Assembly: GCF_036227125.1 (NCBI RefSeq)
Contig: NZ_CP109435.1
Span: forward strand, 8,432,001 to 8,496,000
DNA from: Streptomyces sp. NBC_01485
GTDB lineage: Bacteria; Actinomycetota; Actinomycetes; Streptomycetales; Streptomycetaceae
DNA: 64,000 nucleotides
Direction of reading: 5' to 3'
In this document: positions 54,001 through 60,178 of the stretch, one piece after another
Layout of the letters: every line of letters begins with the position of its first letter
How positions within the stretch are numbered: position 1 is the stretch's first letter
Notes under the pieces: model-generated
What the model was told of the DNA's origin: nothing
The model's database searches: none
Seen by the model: only the letters and a program-made list of their open reading frames with translations
Made by a program: the position numbers and the translations under genes

Positions 54001-54614
54001 ACCCCGAGGCACCCGACCTGGATCTGGAGCTGACGGACGTCCTGGCCGTGACCCTCCTGCTGGAGCGGCACGGCCGCAGCAGCCCGCCGCACGCCAGGGG
54101 CGCGGTCCTGCTCGCGCACCACCTGGGGCTGCGGGCGACCCGCTCGCTCCACGTGGAGCCGCTGGTCCGGGCCTGGGCCTCGCGCGAACGTCTCCTCACC
54201 GACCCCCGCCTGGCGCGCCTGCGGTTCCCGCCCGAGCTGGACGACACCCGGCTGCACGCGGTCCGCTCCTACGGGAACGGGCTGCTGAGCCAGACCGACG
54301 GCAGCGGAGACGCCCACTCCGACGCGCCGCTGGCCCGTGCCGCACTCGCGGCGGTGGGTGACCTGCCGCCGGGCGAGGACCTGGCGGCGGGCGCCGACTG
54401 GCTCGCCCCGCTGGCCGCGCTTGGCCGGGCCCTGCACCCGCCGCAGGGCGAGGCCACGGCCCAGACCGCACTGGACGCCGGCCAGCGCGACCAGTTGCAC
54501 ACCTCGCTGCGCAACGCCCTGAACGTCCCGATCCCCCTGCTGGCCCACACCGGCACCGTCCCGGCCCCGCAACAAGAACTCGCCCGGCTGATCCTCGCGG
54601 AGGACATCACCTGA
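45015..54614 (+). CDS. giant 3199-residue protein of unknown family
   Basis: The longest gene in the window. No signal peptide and no clear membrane segment, so probably cytosolic. Residues 1-1050 are mostly helical, with two low-complexity inserts near 70-97 (EHGAA units) and 280-297 (HDSHDS units). From about 1060 to 2950 the sequence is beta-rich and looks like many small barrels in tandem: segments such as GVVVKLIPLRDDTVDSYDVW, RGRLTSAPARDGRT and GVLVQLRAAREKG alternate with Pro/Gly turns. Residues about 2960-3199 are helical again. I find no NTPase, nuclease, protease, NRPS/PKS or RAMP/Cas7 motif. GTG follows GAGGAG by 6 nt and the gene lies 60 bp after the CHAT gene, so it is likely a scaffold, sensor or substrate of that protease. 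Confidence 0.85.
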   Translation: MLAAWYLCSCLGLTIRQSADYLDILEILRSKKSDEHQLSAAVEKLTECEPSLRLHGLAHVLAAARRPEHGAAEHGAAEHGGPEHDGAEPGGAESGGGAFGVSTFGVGALAMATRLCDGLVEWAAPADPARRQTLSDLLKDALDGSSHPGYVERVAELLRDCGQRASSVPTEAIPYQDLGDAVRQTLALTLLVAAVAQDPGDAAKLCVGDDRPEVVTDALANRLGRLPLLVAVDAVLSASPEEADDTVRTAVWHAGQGSADLEPDLLTAAARSWFRARAHDSHDSHDSHDAHDAHDGDNASADDLRDLEDLAQRFETELGTGLLLRGWAGERRGGGTRGREVLTRLGCGSAGIADARMRTALWQLVLWELFAEEAPVQALASAARWWGAPARYEKRTLSGGALAVLPTAEATDSERQTAVDWIGTMVRKPYRPGGAPSVTGRDDPDGLPPHVVCSPWMWRADNRFSLKGKEQAPPTWYRNWDHLDLLRVTALAPVAVRLLREAHDAVPAADPAGQRPTDPAVAFLFHVKDVFTDSSCRFFLSSLRTQSRPDDLTVDVRLAALVLHGHLTVGRAGRGLHPEIPVSVLADFLIKGPGDVSAAQDKGQWYQLFSRPAFNGAQDWIRESAAGARLTGTDEAHGPHWLDGSVPHARRVLTTAVDRLLPLDRVEDAANAEKALREGNSAVWQTYASTKPFLTSLGEYFTPDLGTAALAEIDRDWLTESRLAQLIERNRGKREYAERKGAAVSPGLGLNELLVADRYDAQTWQQYQGRVDLLVPDPLDPKEWESYRKPFEPFLSDIGAVPLTLQTLRVAALLNAEQPDAIDGGELWLTSWHRLMDSVTHRNQLGRFIRKAALDMFRTPDRGVAAQDRVRRVLERVVASVVAFSAEAPRYYQLLLSEEALRPGPDDDAGAARPLPPEGMNRLREQALDAIRRRHWHAQRAPEPTTGPWEVIDGRLARAQIDAQVRAFVAAAATMKLTSDPGKTLGDTFVRSWERYALSLPGRPGDERADPRLVVAQGMRHRTGEPWSDLGPWKLESTDLSTLVPDARQARLETWRSSPQPRTVLGVVCARDGAPAGVPITGVRINWGTGSPLAADDGGKLAVGDPCVVQVQWDGAGQVWRQAAGDTARRAGRADPRDGEVRRARVRNDDGRVRVAVEGVPGDVVDGGATAVLWEPDLSQVVVRRGDGVVPEALATLARWDAATGRWLPVDRSLTELVADDLPYPLPDGRRATVLVYAGHGEGDGPEEFEARRFFTVAGRSYLLRPQDWADAEALTAVLTPGPRGPGAPEQDELQVKEAAPAPGMLVYVALGKGADPRLDLLPDPPTGADGRWPALASGDCRDTRNVDWLALFDEPGTRPWRATLDEGGVAVWRVTVEDIAGCPSGAGFPARVAVEGVEAGTGPERLFQPRPWDEQAARAARVTGDLLRVQRLDDAEQPPSGARFDEFWQVGPGDTVPVRSLGRPGRQVRTVAATAGAGFPVLLERSGLVFEEQLVVGLAVRVTQVGPVSARPGQGVTPLADAELCARLGTTAPPDTAVEGVVVKLIPLRDDTVDSYDVWLRAPGEEPRLCALPAASFRAPVTDVGATFLGTRTQDGWQFTPRQVRGTPLHRVPKAAETPGAPWEFQGLVGRPGQQESALYARRDTGEIVMAPPPAERPRPRITVRAALGTRPVRDRDLSLVLARIGTAHAVGTLPAALAGKIVAAGKVPITGTHFEITSDGPHQDAPADEHPIGLHRCFDMGPGPRTAAKTAPNRPRTRKELWRQAYDDGEPATETGSLVGRTLVVGDCRVPVRRDDAPFVRAVRYSRNDVRARIVVADGELVASTSEVPPLDAVEFARHLSAKPGRVCELPRRLHYVGTFRRGGETLWRFEWGRGYTVALRRDELTCDGKPCGEAFPLFHGDQLVRLKYREEAGSGRVTVDFRSGDIQVQAGTRVAQEAQDVGFVHQVTVFADPATGDVHIRRVRLTPRFVPRAEERYQDVNIAAHLSRSDREKVLRLLGDSAQATELCVLARFDHKRYFENNGKVRTFHYVEPEFIGAHDATGPARNRLFMVADGIARDADGTYLTLKLPESVRQPEGTELTVRVSPSDFSVRPNLLPRLHDEVGGDGQGEESDPALRYRGVVFLVEVLKGETPGVWRGRLTSAPARDGRTLVSAVRQAGGSLLAVVADERGRTVEILPGVLFELPHESREFASRQGKGALVRLSPRGGLGLFVGLAQRPDHDYLDPDPKRGGRAALIEESASRGDSRAAFRVRGLPALSVGVPDALASRLRRTRLPQTAVLLRSGGKATAVPPGSRAQVRAARVDTGSRDSAEAVLRPLPLGGARAPEGPVPWSRLSFADGTAEDIRAQWGRRRPDGAGGTGAGAAERWRAPVFFDDDGTGRWTLRYRSERLLRNFALPATTLTEVPRPPGPTWYTVAGPARRGGGAYGLWLELSPGRVIEVHGRLVTGPSGHPLADLSWDRFGPGDQVRLEVVRGALAAPRGLRLSDWRPGPRAAWSAGLRDKVWLPVRPVPGRNGVELGIEHFRCRYPVVDPTTCLAPGGTLHPALPGATAVVLDSATNTLSAAPATGPAPGDCALLGLDPHGDLTLLGLPHRRVELSAAEEGWPGGAWLRELVAGQPAALLEQLGCLPVTVEQWDEESVTVSRRHQPTGTLPERATMLCTGLAETGGDLVVRCGGALHLLPLSEVVPGLPRELAAEAARFLSGRSPHEAQEDRPGRRLWCQTTSPGDRGRAPGAAPALHVRLPLAPLSPHADELHATPRGVLVAPDRPDGPPHGLLLEAERDRRWHWMPTERASWLPDPTAGELRAALVDGARPLRVRRLADDTVSVLHVRDVERARLALRPGTRLRVAPAGDRERAAGDPRPMVARALPTGVLVQLRAAREKGVQQGQPLWCEVERLDTAQGRGHVGVVPVGSRLHRVDLPVRLAEELATVAAAKQAALLQTCAAEDVVAEAYRLPREPEAPLSPDARQALWRWLTEHGTAAYHLTPDPEAPDLDLELTDVLAVTLLLERHGRSSPPHARGAVLLAHHLGLRATRSLHVEPLVRAWASRERLLTDPRLARLRFPPELDDTRLHAVRSYGNGLLSQTDGSGDAHSDAPLARAALAAVGDLPPGEDLAAGADWLAPLAALGRALHPPQGEATAQTALDAGQRDQLHTSLRNALNVPIPLLAHTGTVPAPQQELARLILAEDIT
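45216..45305 (+). repeat. 15-bp tandem repeat in the giant gene
   Basis: Six units of 15 bp starting GAGCACGGGGCTGCC, decaying towards the 3' end, encode EHGAA-like pentapeptides at about residues 68-97. In frame. Confidence 0.85.
45849..45902 (+). repeat. 9-bp tandem repeat in the giant gene
   Basis: Six 9-bp units, three CATGACTCC, two CATGACGCT and one CATGACGGG, encode HDS/HDA tripeptides at about residues 279-296. In frame. Confidence 0.85.
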
Positions 54615-54722
54615 CAGGGCCGACCCCCAACTGACTGAACGGCCACCGCCGTTCACTCGTACCCCTTGCCGAACGCCCGTCCACAGGCGTGGTCGGGGAG
54701 AGCGCCGGAAACGGAGTTGTAC

Positions 54723-55169
54723 GTGCTTCAGCAGTCCACGGCCCGCCTCGTGCGCGGTGCCGCACTGGCCGGCAGTCTGGCCCTGCTTCCCTTCGCCACC
54801 GCGTGCAGCGGCGGCGGCGAGGACGACCGGGCCAGGAAGAGCACGCCGGCGCCCACCGCGGTGACCGCCGCTCCCGCGGCCGGGGTGGTGGCGCCGGCGA
54901 AGGTCGAGGTGATCGCCGGCCTGACGGGCTGCACGGCCAAGATCCGCATCGACGCGGACGAGTTGCGCCAGGGCGTCTGCCACACGGAGGCGGCCGACTA
55001 CCTCATCACCACCTTCCCCGAGGAGCGGTACAAGGAGACGTGGCTCGAGTCCGCCGGCATCTACGGCGGCAAGTACCTCGTCGGCTCCCGCTGGGTCGTC
55101 AGCGCACAGCCGAAGCTGCTGGAGCGGTTCCGCCCCACACTGGGCGGCACCATTCAGCAACTCGGCTGA
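54723..55169 (+). CDS. small lipoprotein in the CHAT/giant operon
   Basis: The 148-residue protein starts with a lipoprotein signal, hydrophobic GAALAGSLALLPFATAC, the lipobox cysteine at about residue 28. After a Pro/Ala/Thr linker comes a domain of about 80 residues with two cysteines (GLTGCTAKI and RQGVCHTEA) and YLITTFPEERYKETWL. No known family is recognised. GTG at 54723 has GGAG 7 nt upstream. It follows the giant gene by 108 bp and precedes the FGE-fold gene by 12 bp, so the operon joins a membrane-anchored outer-face protein to cytosolic CHAT components. Confidence 0.72.
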   Translation: MLQQSTARLVRGAALAGSLALLPFATACSGGGEDDRARKSTPAPTAVTAAPAAGVVAPAKVEVIAGLTGCTAKIRIDADELRQGVCHTEAADYLITTFPEERYKETWLESAGIYGGKYLVGSRWVVSAQPKLLERFRPTLGGTIQQLG

Positions 55170-55181
55170 GATCATCCGCTC

Positions 55182-55868
55182 ATGGACACGGGGACGCAGC
55201 AGCAGGACCGGATGATCGTCGTACCACCGGGCCGGGTCGCCCTCTCGGACCGGCGCACGCACCGCAGTTGGACGGTCGAGCTGACGGCCTACCGGCTCGC
55301 GGCCCACCCGGTCACCCGGGACCTGTACACACGGGTCACCGGCCGGCCCGCCGACGCCGGGAGAGACCGGCTGCCCGCCGAGGGCGTGTCCTGGTGGGAC
55401 GCGGTGCACTTCTGCAACGCCCTGTCCCTGCGCGAGGGGTTGACCCCCGTGTACGACGTCCGGGCCGACGGCGAGGACACCGGCGAGGCCGTCACCTGGG
55501 ACGCCGCGGCGGACGGATACCGGCTGCCGACCGAGGCCGAGTGGGAGCAGGCCTGCCGGGCCGGCACCGACGGACCGCGCTACGGGCCGCTCGACGACAT
55601 CGCCTGGTACCGGGAGAACTCCGGGGACCGCATCCACGAGGTGGGCGGCCGGCTCCCCAACGCGTGGGGTCTGCACGACATGCTCGGCAACGTGTGGGAG
55701 TGGTGCTGGGACCTCTACGACCCCGAGGTCTACGGCACCTACCGGGTCCTGCGCGGCGGCGGCTGGTTCGACGAGCACTGGAGCTGCCGGGCCTCCGTAC
55801 GGCGCCGCAGCCATCCGACGTTCCGGGTGGACGACGTCGGCTTCCGCCTCGCGCGCACCGCGGACTGA
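55182..55868 (+). CDS. formylglycine-generating-enzyme-fold (SUMF1/FGE) protein
   Basis: The 228-residue protein is an FGE-sulfatase domain: MIVVPPGRVALSD, AAHPVTRDLYTRVTG, GVSWWDAVHFCNALS, YRLPTEAEWEQACRAG, LHDMLGNVWEWCWD and VLRGGGW. The copper-site cysteine pair of true FGEs is not evident; only SCRASVRRR is in the expected place, so a binding rather than enzymatic role is possible. FGE-fold and CHAT domains are known to co-occur in actinobacterial and cyanobacterial conflict systems. No sulfatase gene is adjacent. Confidence 0.85.
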   Translation: MDTGTQQQDRMIVVPPGRVALSDRRTHRSWTVELTAYRLAAHPVTRDLYTRVTGRPADAGRDRLPAEGVSWWDAVHFCNALSLREGLTPVYDVRADGEDTGEAVTWDAAADGYRLPTEAEWEQACRAGTDGPRYGPLDDIAWYRENSGDRIHEVGGRLPNAWGLHDMLGNVWEWCWDLYDPEVYGTYRVLRGGGWFDEHWSCRASVRRRSHPTFRVDDVGFRLARTAD

Positions 55869-55880
55869 CCCCGCAGACCG

Positions 55881-56336
55881 TCAGGGGCGCGGCCAGGGGC
55901 TGCCGCCGATGGCCTCGATGCCGTTGTTGAAGCGCCGCAGATAAGTGGCGAAGGCCGTTCTGTCGTCGTCCGACCAGTCCCGCATCACCTGGTCCAGGAC
56001 GTCGACGATGCCCTCGCGTTCGGCGTCCAGCAGCCGGGCGCCCTCGTCGGTGATCCGGAACTTGCGGGCCATCCCGCCCTCCGGGTCCGGGATGCGCTCG
56101 ACGAGGCCCGCGCGCATCGCCGCCGCGGTCTGCCGGTTGAGGGTGGAGGCGTCCAGACCGAAGGCGTCGCTGAGTTCCCCGATCGACATGGGCCCCTGGA
56201 CCCGGATCCGGCTCAGCAGGATGTAGGAGCTGCGCTCCATGAGGCTGTTCTTGCGGCGCCCGCCCCGCTGGTTCATGAACGTGTGGCGGCTGAGCAGCAT
56301 CTGCTCGTACTCGACCTCATGCGTCGGCGTCTCCAT
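55881..56336 (-). CDS. MarR-family regulator
   Basis: The 151-residue winged-helix protein shows MSIGELSDAFGLDASTLNRQTAAAMRAGLVERIPDPEGG, the MarR DNA-binding core with the wing. It is divergent from an MFS exporter with a 33-bp imperfect palindrome between them, so it most likely represses that exporter and itself. It is convergent with the FGE-fold gene, 12 bp away. Confidence 0.9.
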   Translation of the reverse strand: METPTHEVEYEQMLLSRHTFMNQRGGRRKNSLMERSSYILLSRIRVQGPMSIGELSDAFGLDASTLNRQTAAAMRAGLVERIPDPEGGMARKFRITDEGARLLDAEREGIVDVLDQVMRDWSDDDRTAFATYLRRFNNGIEAIGGSPWPRP

Positions 56337-56375
56337 GGGGCCATCGTGGCACAGCCCTGTGCGCGTCCCACATCA

Positions 56376-56408
56376 TATGCTTGATACATACGACATGTAT
56401 GATGCATA
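56376..56408. promoter_or_regulatory. 33-bp imperfect palindrome, MarR operator
   Basis: Arms TATGC-TTGATACAT and ATGTATGA-TGCATA surround ACGAC. It is the most AT-rich stretch of the divergent spacer, 43 bp before the MFS start and 40 bp before the MarR start. Confidence 0.75.
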
Positions 56409-56450
56409 TCCTTCAGTGCTGATCCCCAGAGACAACCGAGGAGTCCACCC

Positions 56451-57911
56451 ATGGACGCCCCCCAGCCCACGGCACGCCCAGGCGCCGTGATCGCCACGCT
56501 GGCCTTCGCCGGCACCACCGCGGCGATCATGCAGACCCTGGTCACGCCCCTCATCGCCGAGCTGCCGCGGATCCTGGACACCTCGTCCTCGAACGCGGCC
56601 TGGGTGATCACGGTCACCCTGCTGGTGGCGGCCGTGTGCGTGCCGGTCGTCGGCCGTCTCGGCGACCTGCTGGGCAAGCGCCGGATGCTGCTCGCCTGCT
56701 CCGTGCCGCTGATCGCCGGCTCGCTGGTGTGCGCGTTCGCCTCCGACGTCGTGACGATGATCGTGGGGCGCGGACTGCAGGGCATGGGGATGGGCATGGT
56801 GCCCCTCGGCATCGCGCTGCTGCGCGACGTCGTACCGGCCGAGAAGCTCAGCGGCTCCATCGCGCTGGTCAGCGCCTCCATGGGGATCGGCGGCGCCATC
56901 GGCCTGCCGCTGGCCGCCGCCGTCGCCCAGTACGCGAACTGGCGTGTGCTGTTCTGGGGCTCCGCCGCCCTGGCCGTCGTCGTCGCCGTCCTGATCTTCA
57001 AGCTCGTCCCGGACGCGCCCGCCCCCGCGAAGGGCCAGCGCTTCGACCTGCCCGGTGCGATCGGCCTCGGCGTCGGTCTGGTCGCGCTGCTCCTCGCGGT
57101 CTCCAAGGGCGCCGACTGGGGCTGGGGTTCGGCCACCACGCTCGGCCTGGCCGCCGTCGCCGCCGTGGCGCTGATCGGCTGGGGCGTGTGGGAGACCCGC
57201 ACCACCGACCCGCTGATCGACCTGCGCACCACGGCCCGCCCCCGGGTGCTCCTCACCAACCTCGCCTCGGTCTTCATCGGCTTCGGCATGTACGCGAGCA
57301 TGCTGGTGATGCCGCAACTGCTGCAGTTCCCGGAGGCCACCGGCTACGGCCTCGGCCAGTCGATGCTCGCCGCCGGACTGTGGATGGCGCCCGGTGGCCT
57401 GACGATGATGATCGTCTCCCCGCTCGGCGGAAAGCTCACCAACGCCCGCGGTCCGAAGTTCACGCTGGCCAGTGGCGCCCTGGTGCTGGCCGCCGGCTAC
57501 TTCGCCTCCCTCGCCCTGATCGGCTCCGCCTGGGGCGTCATGCTGGTCACGATCATCACCAGCAGCGGCGTCGGCCTCGCCTACGGCGCCATGCCCGCCC
57601 TGATCATGAGCTCGGTGCCGCTGACGGAGACCGCCGCCGCCAACGCCTTCAACACCCTCATGCGCTCGCTCGGCACCTCGATCGGCGCCGCCGTCATCGG
57701 CGTGATCCTCGCCCAGATGACCACCACCATGGGCGGCCACGCCTTCGCCTCCGAGGACGGCTTCCGCACCGCACTCCTCGTCGGCGGCGTACTGGCCCTG
57801 GTCTCCGCGGCCATCGCCGCCGTCATCCCCGCCACCCGCACCGCGCCGCCCGGCGAGGGCGCGAACGACCCGGCCGACCCGGCAGTCGCCCCGGAGCAGG
57901 CCAAGGTCTGA
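56451..57911 (+). CDS. MFS multidrug exporter, DHA2 (14-TM) family
   Basis: The 486-residue transporter has about 14 membrane segments and the DHA2 motifs GRLGDLLGKRRML (motif A) and LQGMGMGMVPLGIALLRDVV (motif B/C region). It should export drugs or a metabolite with proton antiport. The divergent MarR gene and the palindrome between them give its likely control. Confidence 0.9.
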   Translation: MDAPQPTARPGAVIATLAFAGTTAAIMQTLVTPLIAELPRILDTSSSNAAWVITVTLLVAAVCVPVVGRLGDLLGKRRMLLACSVPLIAGSLVCAFASDVVTMIVGRGLQGMGMGMVPLGIALLRDVVPAEKLSGSIALVSASMGIGGAIGLPLAAAVAQYANWRVLFWGSAALAVVVAVLIFKLVPDAPAPAKGQRFDLPGAIGLGVGLVALLLAVSKGADWGWGSATTLGLAAVAAVALIGWGVWETRTTDPLIDLRTTARPRVLLTNLASVFIGFGMYASMLVMPQLLQFPEATGYGLGQSMLAAGLWMAPGGLTMMIVSPLGGKLTNARGPKFTLASGALVLAAGYFASLALIGSAWGVMLVTIITSSGVGLAYGAMPALIMSSVPLTETAAANAFNTLMRSLGTSIGAAVIGVILAQMTTTMGGHAFASEDGFRTALLVGGVLALVSAAIAAVIPATRTAPPGEGANDPADPAVAPEQAKV

Positions 57912-58105
57912 CCCGCCGCACCGCGGGCGAGGGAGGGGGAGCGGGGTACCGTCGGCCGCGAACTGTGACACATCCCCCCGGGAGTGCCACATTCGTGGAA
58001 CTGGTACCCGGCTGCCCGTGGATGCGCCGACACCGTCCCACCGGCGAACCCGGGCCCGGCCCCGACCGTCACCGCCGCCCGGTCCACAGAAGCACTTCGC
58101 CGCGC

Positions 58106-58756
58106 TCACGTCAGGTCCAGCAGCCCCCGGCGTACCGCCTCCGACACCGCCGCCGCGCGGTTGTCCGCGCCCAGTTTGCGGTAGACGCGGACGAGGTGGG
58201 TCTTGATGGTGGCCTCGCTCAGGAACAGGGCCTCGGCGATGGACCGGTTGCTCAGCCCGTCGGCCAGCAGCCGCACCACCTCCACCTCCCGCCCGCTCAA
58301 CTCCCGCTCGGCAGCGGGTGCTTGGGCGACCAGTTCGCCCACCACGTCCGCGCCGAGCCCGAGCGCCCCGGCGGCCACGCCGCGCACGGCCCGGAACAGC
58401 TCCTGCGGCGGACCCGCCTTCAGGACATAGCCTCGCGCCCCCGCCTCCAGCGCCCGCACGACATCGACCCGCCCCGAGTAACTCGTCAGCATCACCACGG
58501 GAATCCCCGGCGCCGCGACGCCCAGTCTGCGCACCGCCTCGATCCCGTCGACCCCGGCCCCGCCGCCGCCCGCGAACCGCAGGTCCATCAGCACCACGTC
58601 CGGGACCAGCGCGGCCCCGAGCCGCACGGCCTCCTCCGCGGTGCCCGCCTCGGCGACCACCTCCAGGTCCGGCTCACCCTCCAACAGCGCGCGCAGCCCG
58701 GCCCGTACGACGGCGTGGTCGTCCGCGAGCAGCAGACGCAACGGGGCACCGCTCAC
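58106..58756 (-). CDS. NarL/LuxR-type response regulator
   Basis: The 216-residue protein has a receiver domain (LLLADDHAVVRAGL; phospho-acceptor in VVLMDLRF; switch Thr and Lys in VVMLTSYSG and GYVLKAG) and a LuxR helix-turn-helix (LSGREVEVVRLLADGLSNRSIAEALFLSEATIKTHL). The GTG start overlaps the kinase stop by 4 nt, which rules out the Gly-rich upstream extension. Confidence 0.93.
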   Translation of the reverse strand: MSGAPLRLLLADDHAVVRAGLRALLEGEPDLEVVAEAGTAEEAVRLGAALVPDVVLMDLRFAGGGGAGVDGIEAVRRLGVAAPGIPVVMLTSYSGRVDVVRALEAGARGYVLKAGPPQELFRAVRGVAAGALGLGADVVGELVAQAPAAERELSGREVEVVRLLADGLSNRSIAEALFLSEATIKTHLVRVYRKLGADNRAAAVSEAVRRGLLDLT

Positions 58757-60075
58757 CCGGCGGCCACCGCACTCGGCGCTCCGGCCGGCCGGGCCGCCAC
58801 CGAAGCCGCCACCGAAGCCGGAGCCGCTACCGGAGCCGACGACGTCGACGCGGGCACCGTGGCCCGCACGCACGTCCCCCGCCCCGGCGCGCCGCCGACC
58901 TCCAGCTCACCGCCGCACTCGCGCAGCCGTGCCCGGGCCGCCGGAATGCCGAGCCCGCGGCCCGGACCCGAAGCGGCGCCGCCCCGGCCCGCGTCGAACC
59001 CCGCGCCGTCGTCCCGCACTTCGAGCTCCACCCGGTCGGCGTGCCCGTGCAGGGTGACCAGGACGTTCACCGCGCGGGCGTGTTCGCGCACATTGGCCAG
59101 GGTGCTCTGGGCGACCCGGAACAGGGTCGCGGCCGTCCGGCCGTCCAGGGCGGGCCGGGGCGCGCCCAGCGCGCGGAACCGTACCCGGGCCGCCGCCCCC
59201 TCCGCCTCCGCCCGGGCGCACAGCAGCCGCAACGCGCCTTCCAGACCGGCCTCGTCCACGGCGGACGGCGTCAGGTCCCGGATGATCCTGCGGGTCTCCG
59301 CGAGGTTGGCGTGCAGCCCGTCGGCGACCGCCCGGACCCGGGTCCGCGCCACGCCCGGACGGGCGTCCCAGTCGCGGTCCGCCGCCTGCAACAGCATGAC
59401 GCCGCCCGCGAGTTCCTGGGCCAGCGTGTCGTGCAGGTCCCGGGCGATCCGGGCCCGTTCCGCCAGCATTCCGGCCTCACGCTGCTGCCGGGCGAGCACG
59501 TCCCGGGTGCCCCGCAACTCCTCGACGAGCCGCAGCCGTTCGGCCGCGTCACGTTGCTGGGCGCGGTAGAGGGCCACCGTGCCCCACACCGCCGCCACCG
59601 GGATCAGCACGATCTCCGGGTCGAACTCCCCGGCACTGCGGGTGAGTTGACCCGCCAGCACGACGGTGAGCGCGGCCACCGCCACCCCGGCCGCCCGCCG
59701 GTCCAGCGCCCGCAGCGCCGCACAGGCCAGCGGCACCGCGCACCACACGTAGGCGGCGGTGAGCGACGCGGGAGCGAGGAGGACGAGAACGGTCCACAGC
59801 GCCAGCAGCGCCGCCACCCACACCGGCCGCGCCAGCCGCCCCAGCCGGTCCCCGGCCGCGAGCCCGCCCGCGTACACGAGCGCCAGCAGTCCGCTGACGG
59901 CCACGATGTCCCAGCACAGCTCGATCCTCACCTGCACGAGCCGCACGAGACCGGCGCCGACGACGAGGAGGAACGTCAGATGCGAGACATGGGCCAACGC
60001 CGACCGGCTCCCGCGGGCGGCCCTCGCAGAGGTGCCGGAGGCACCAGAGGTACGGACGGGAGCGCGGTCGGACAC
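58753..60075 (-). CDS. two-component sensor histidine kinase (HisKA_3)
   Basis: The 440-residue kinase has about five membrane segments (residues 30-185), the HisKA_3 phosphoacceptor in RARIARDLHDTLAQELAGG, and a HATPase domain with NVREHARA, DDGAGFD and GRGLGIPAARARL. The last 30 residues are Ala/Pro/Val repeats. The GTG has an AAGGGG site. It is coupled to the response regulator; no signal is evident. Confidence 0.92.
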   Translation of the reverse strand: MSDRAPVRTSGASGTSARAARGSRSALAHVSHLTFLLVVGAGLVRLVQVRIELCWDIVAVSGLLALVYAGGLAAGDRLGRLARPVWVAALLALWTVLVLLAPASLTAAYVWCAVPLACAALRALDRRAAGVAVAALTVVLAGQLTRSAGEFDPEIVLIPVAAVWGTVALYRAQQRDAAERLRLVEELRGTRDVLARQQREAGMLAERARIARDLHDTLAQELAGGVMLLQAADRDWDARPGVARTRVRAVADGLHANLAETRRIIRDLTPSAVDEAGLEGALRLLCARAEAEGAAARVRFRALGAPRPALDGRTAATLFRVAQSTLANVREHARAVNVLVTLHGHADRVELEVRDDGAGFDAGRGGAASGPGRGLGIPAARARLRECGGELEVGGAPGRGTCVRATVPASTSSAPVAAPASVAASVAARPAGAPSAVAAG

Positions 60076-60178
60076 GGCAAATCCCCTTGGACGATGATCC
60101 GTTCGAACAGGGCGGCCGAGTCTATCCGTCAGCTGTAGGAGATGTGTGAGGACTGTTCAGGACGGCCGGCGCCGTCCG

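Noticed and set aside
42078..54614. Type III-E CRISPR effector (gRAMP/TPR-CHAT) interpretation
   Set aside because: The CHAT protein has no TPRs, the giant protein shows no RAMP glycine-rich loops, and there is no CRISPR array or Cas1/Cas2 in the window.
45015..54614. Giant gene as an NRPS or polyketide synthase
   Set aside because: No adenylation, condensation, ketosynthase or carrier-protein motif is present.
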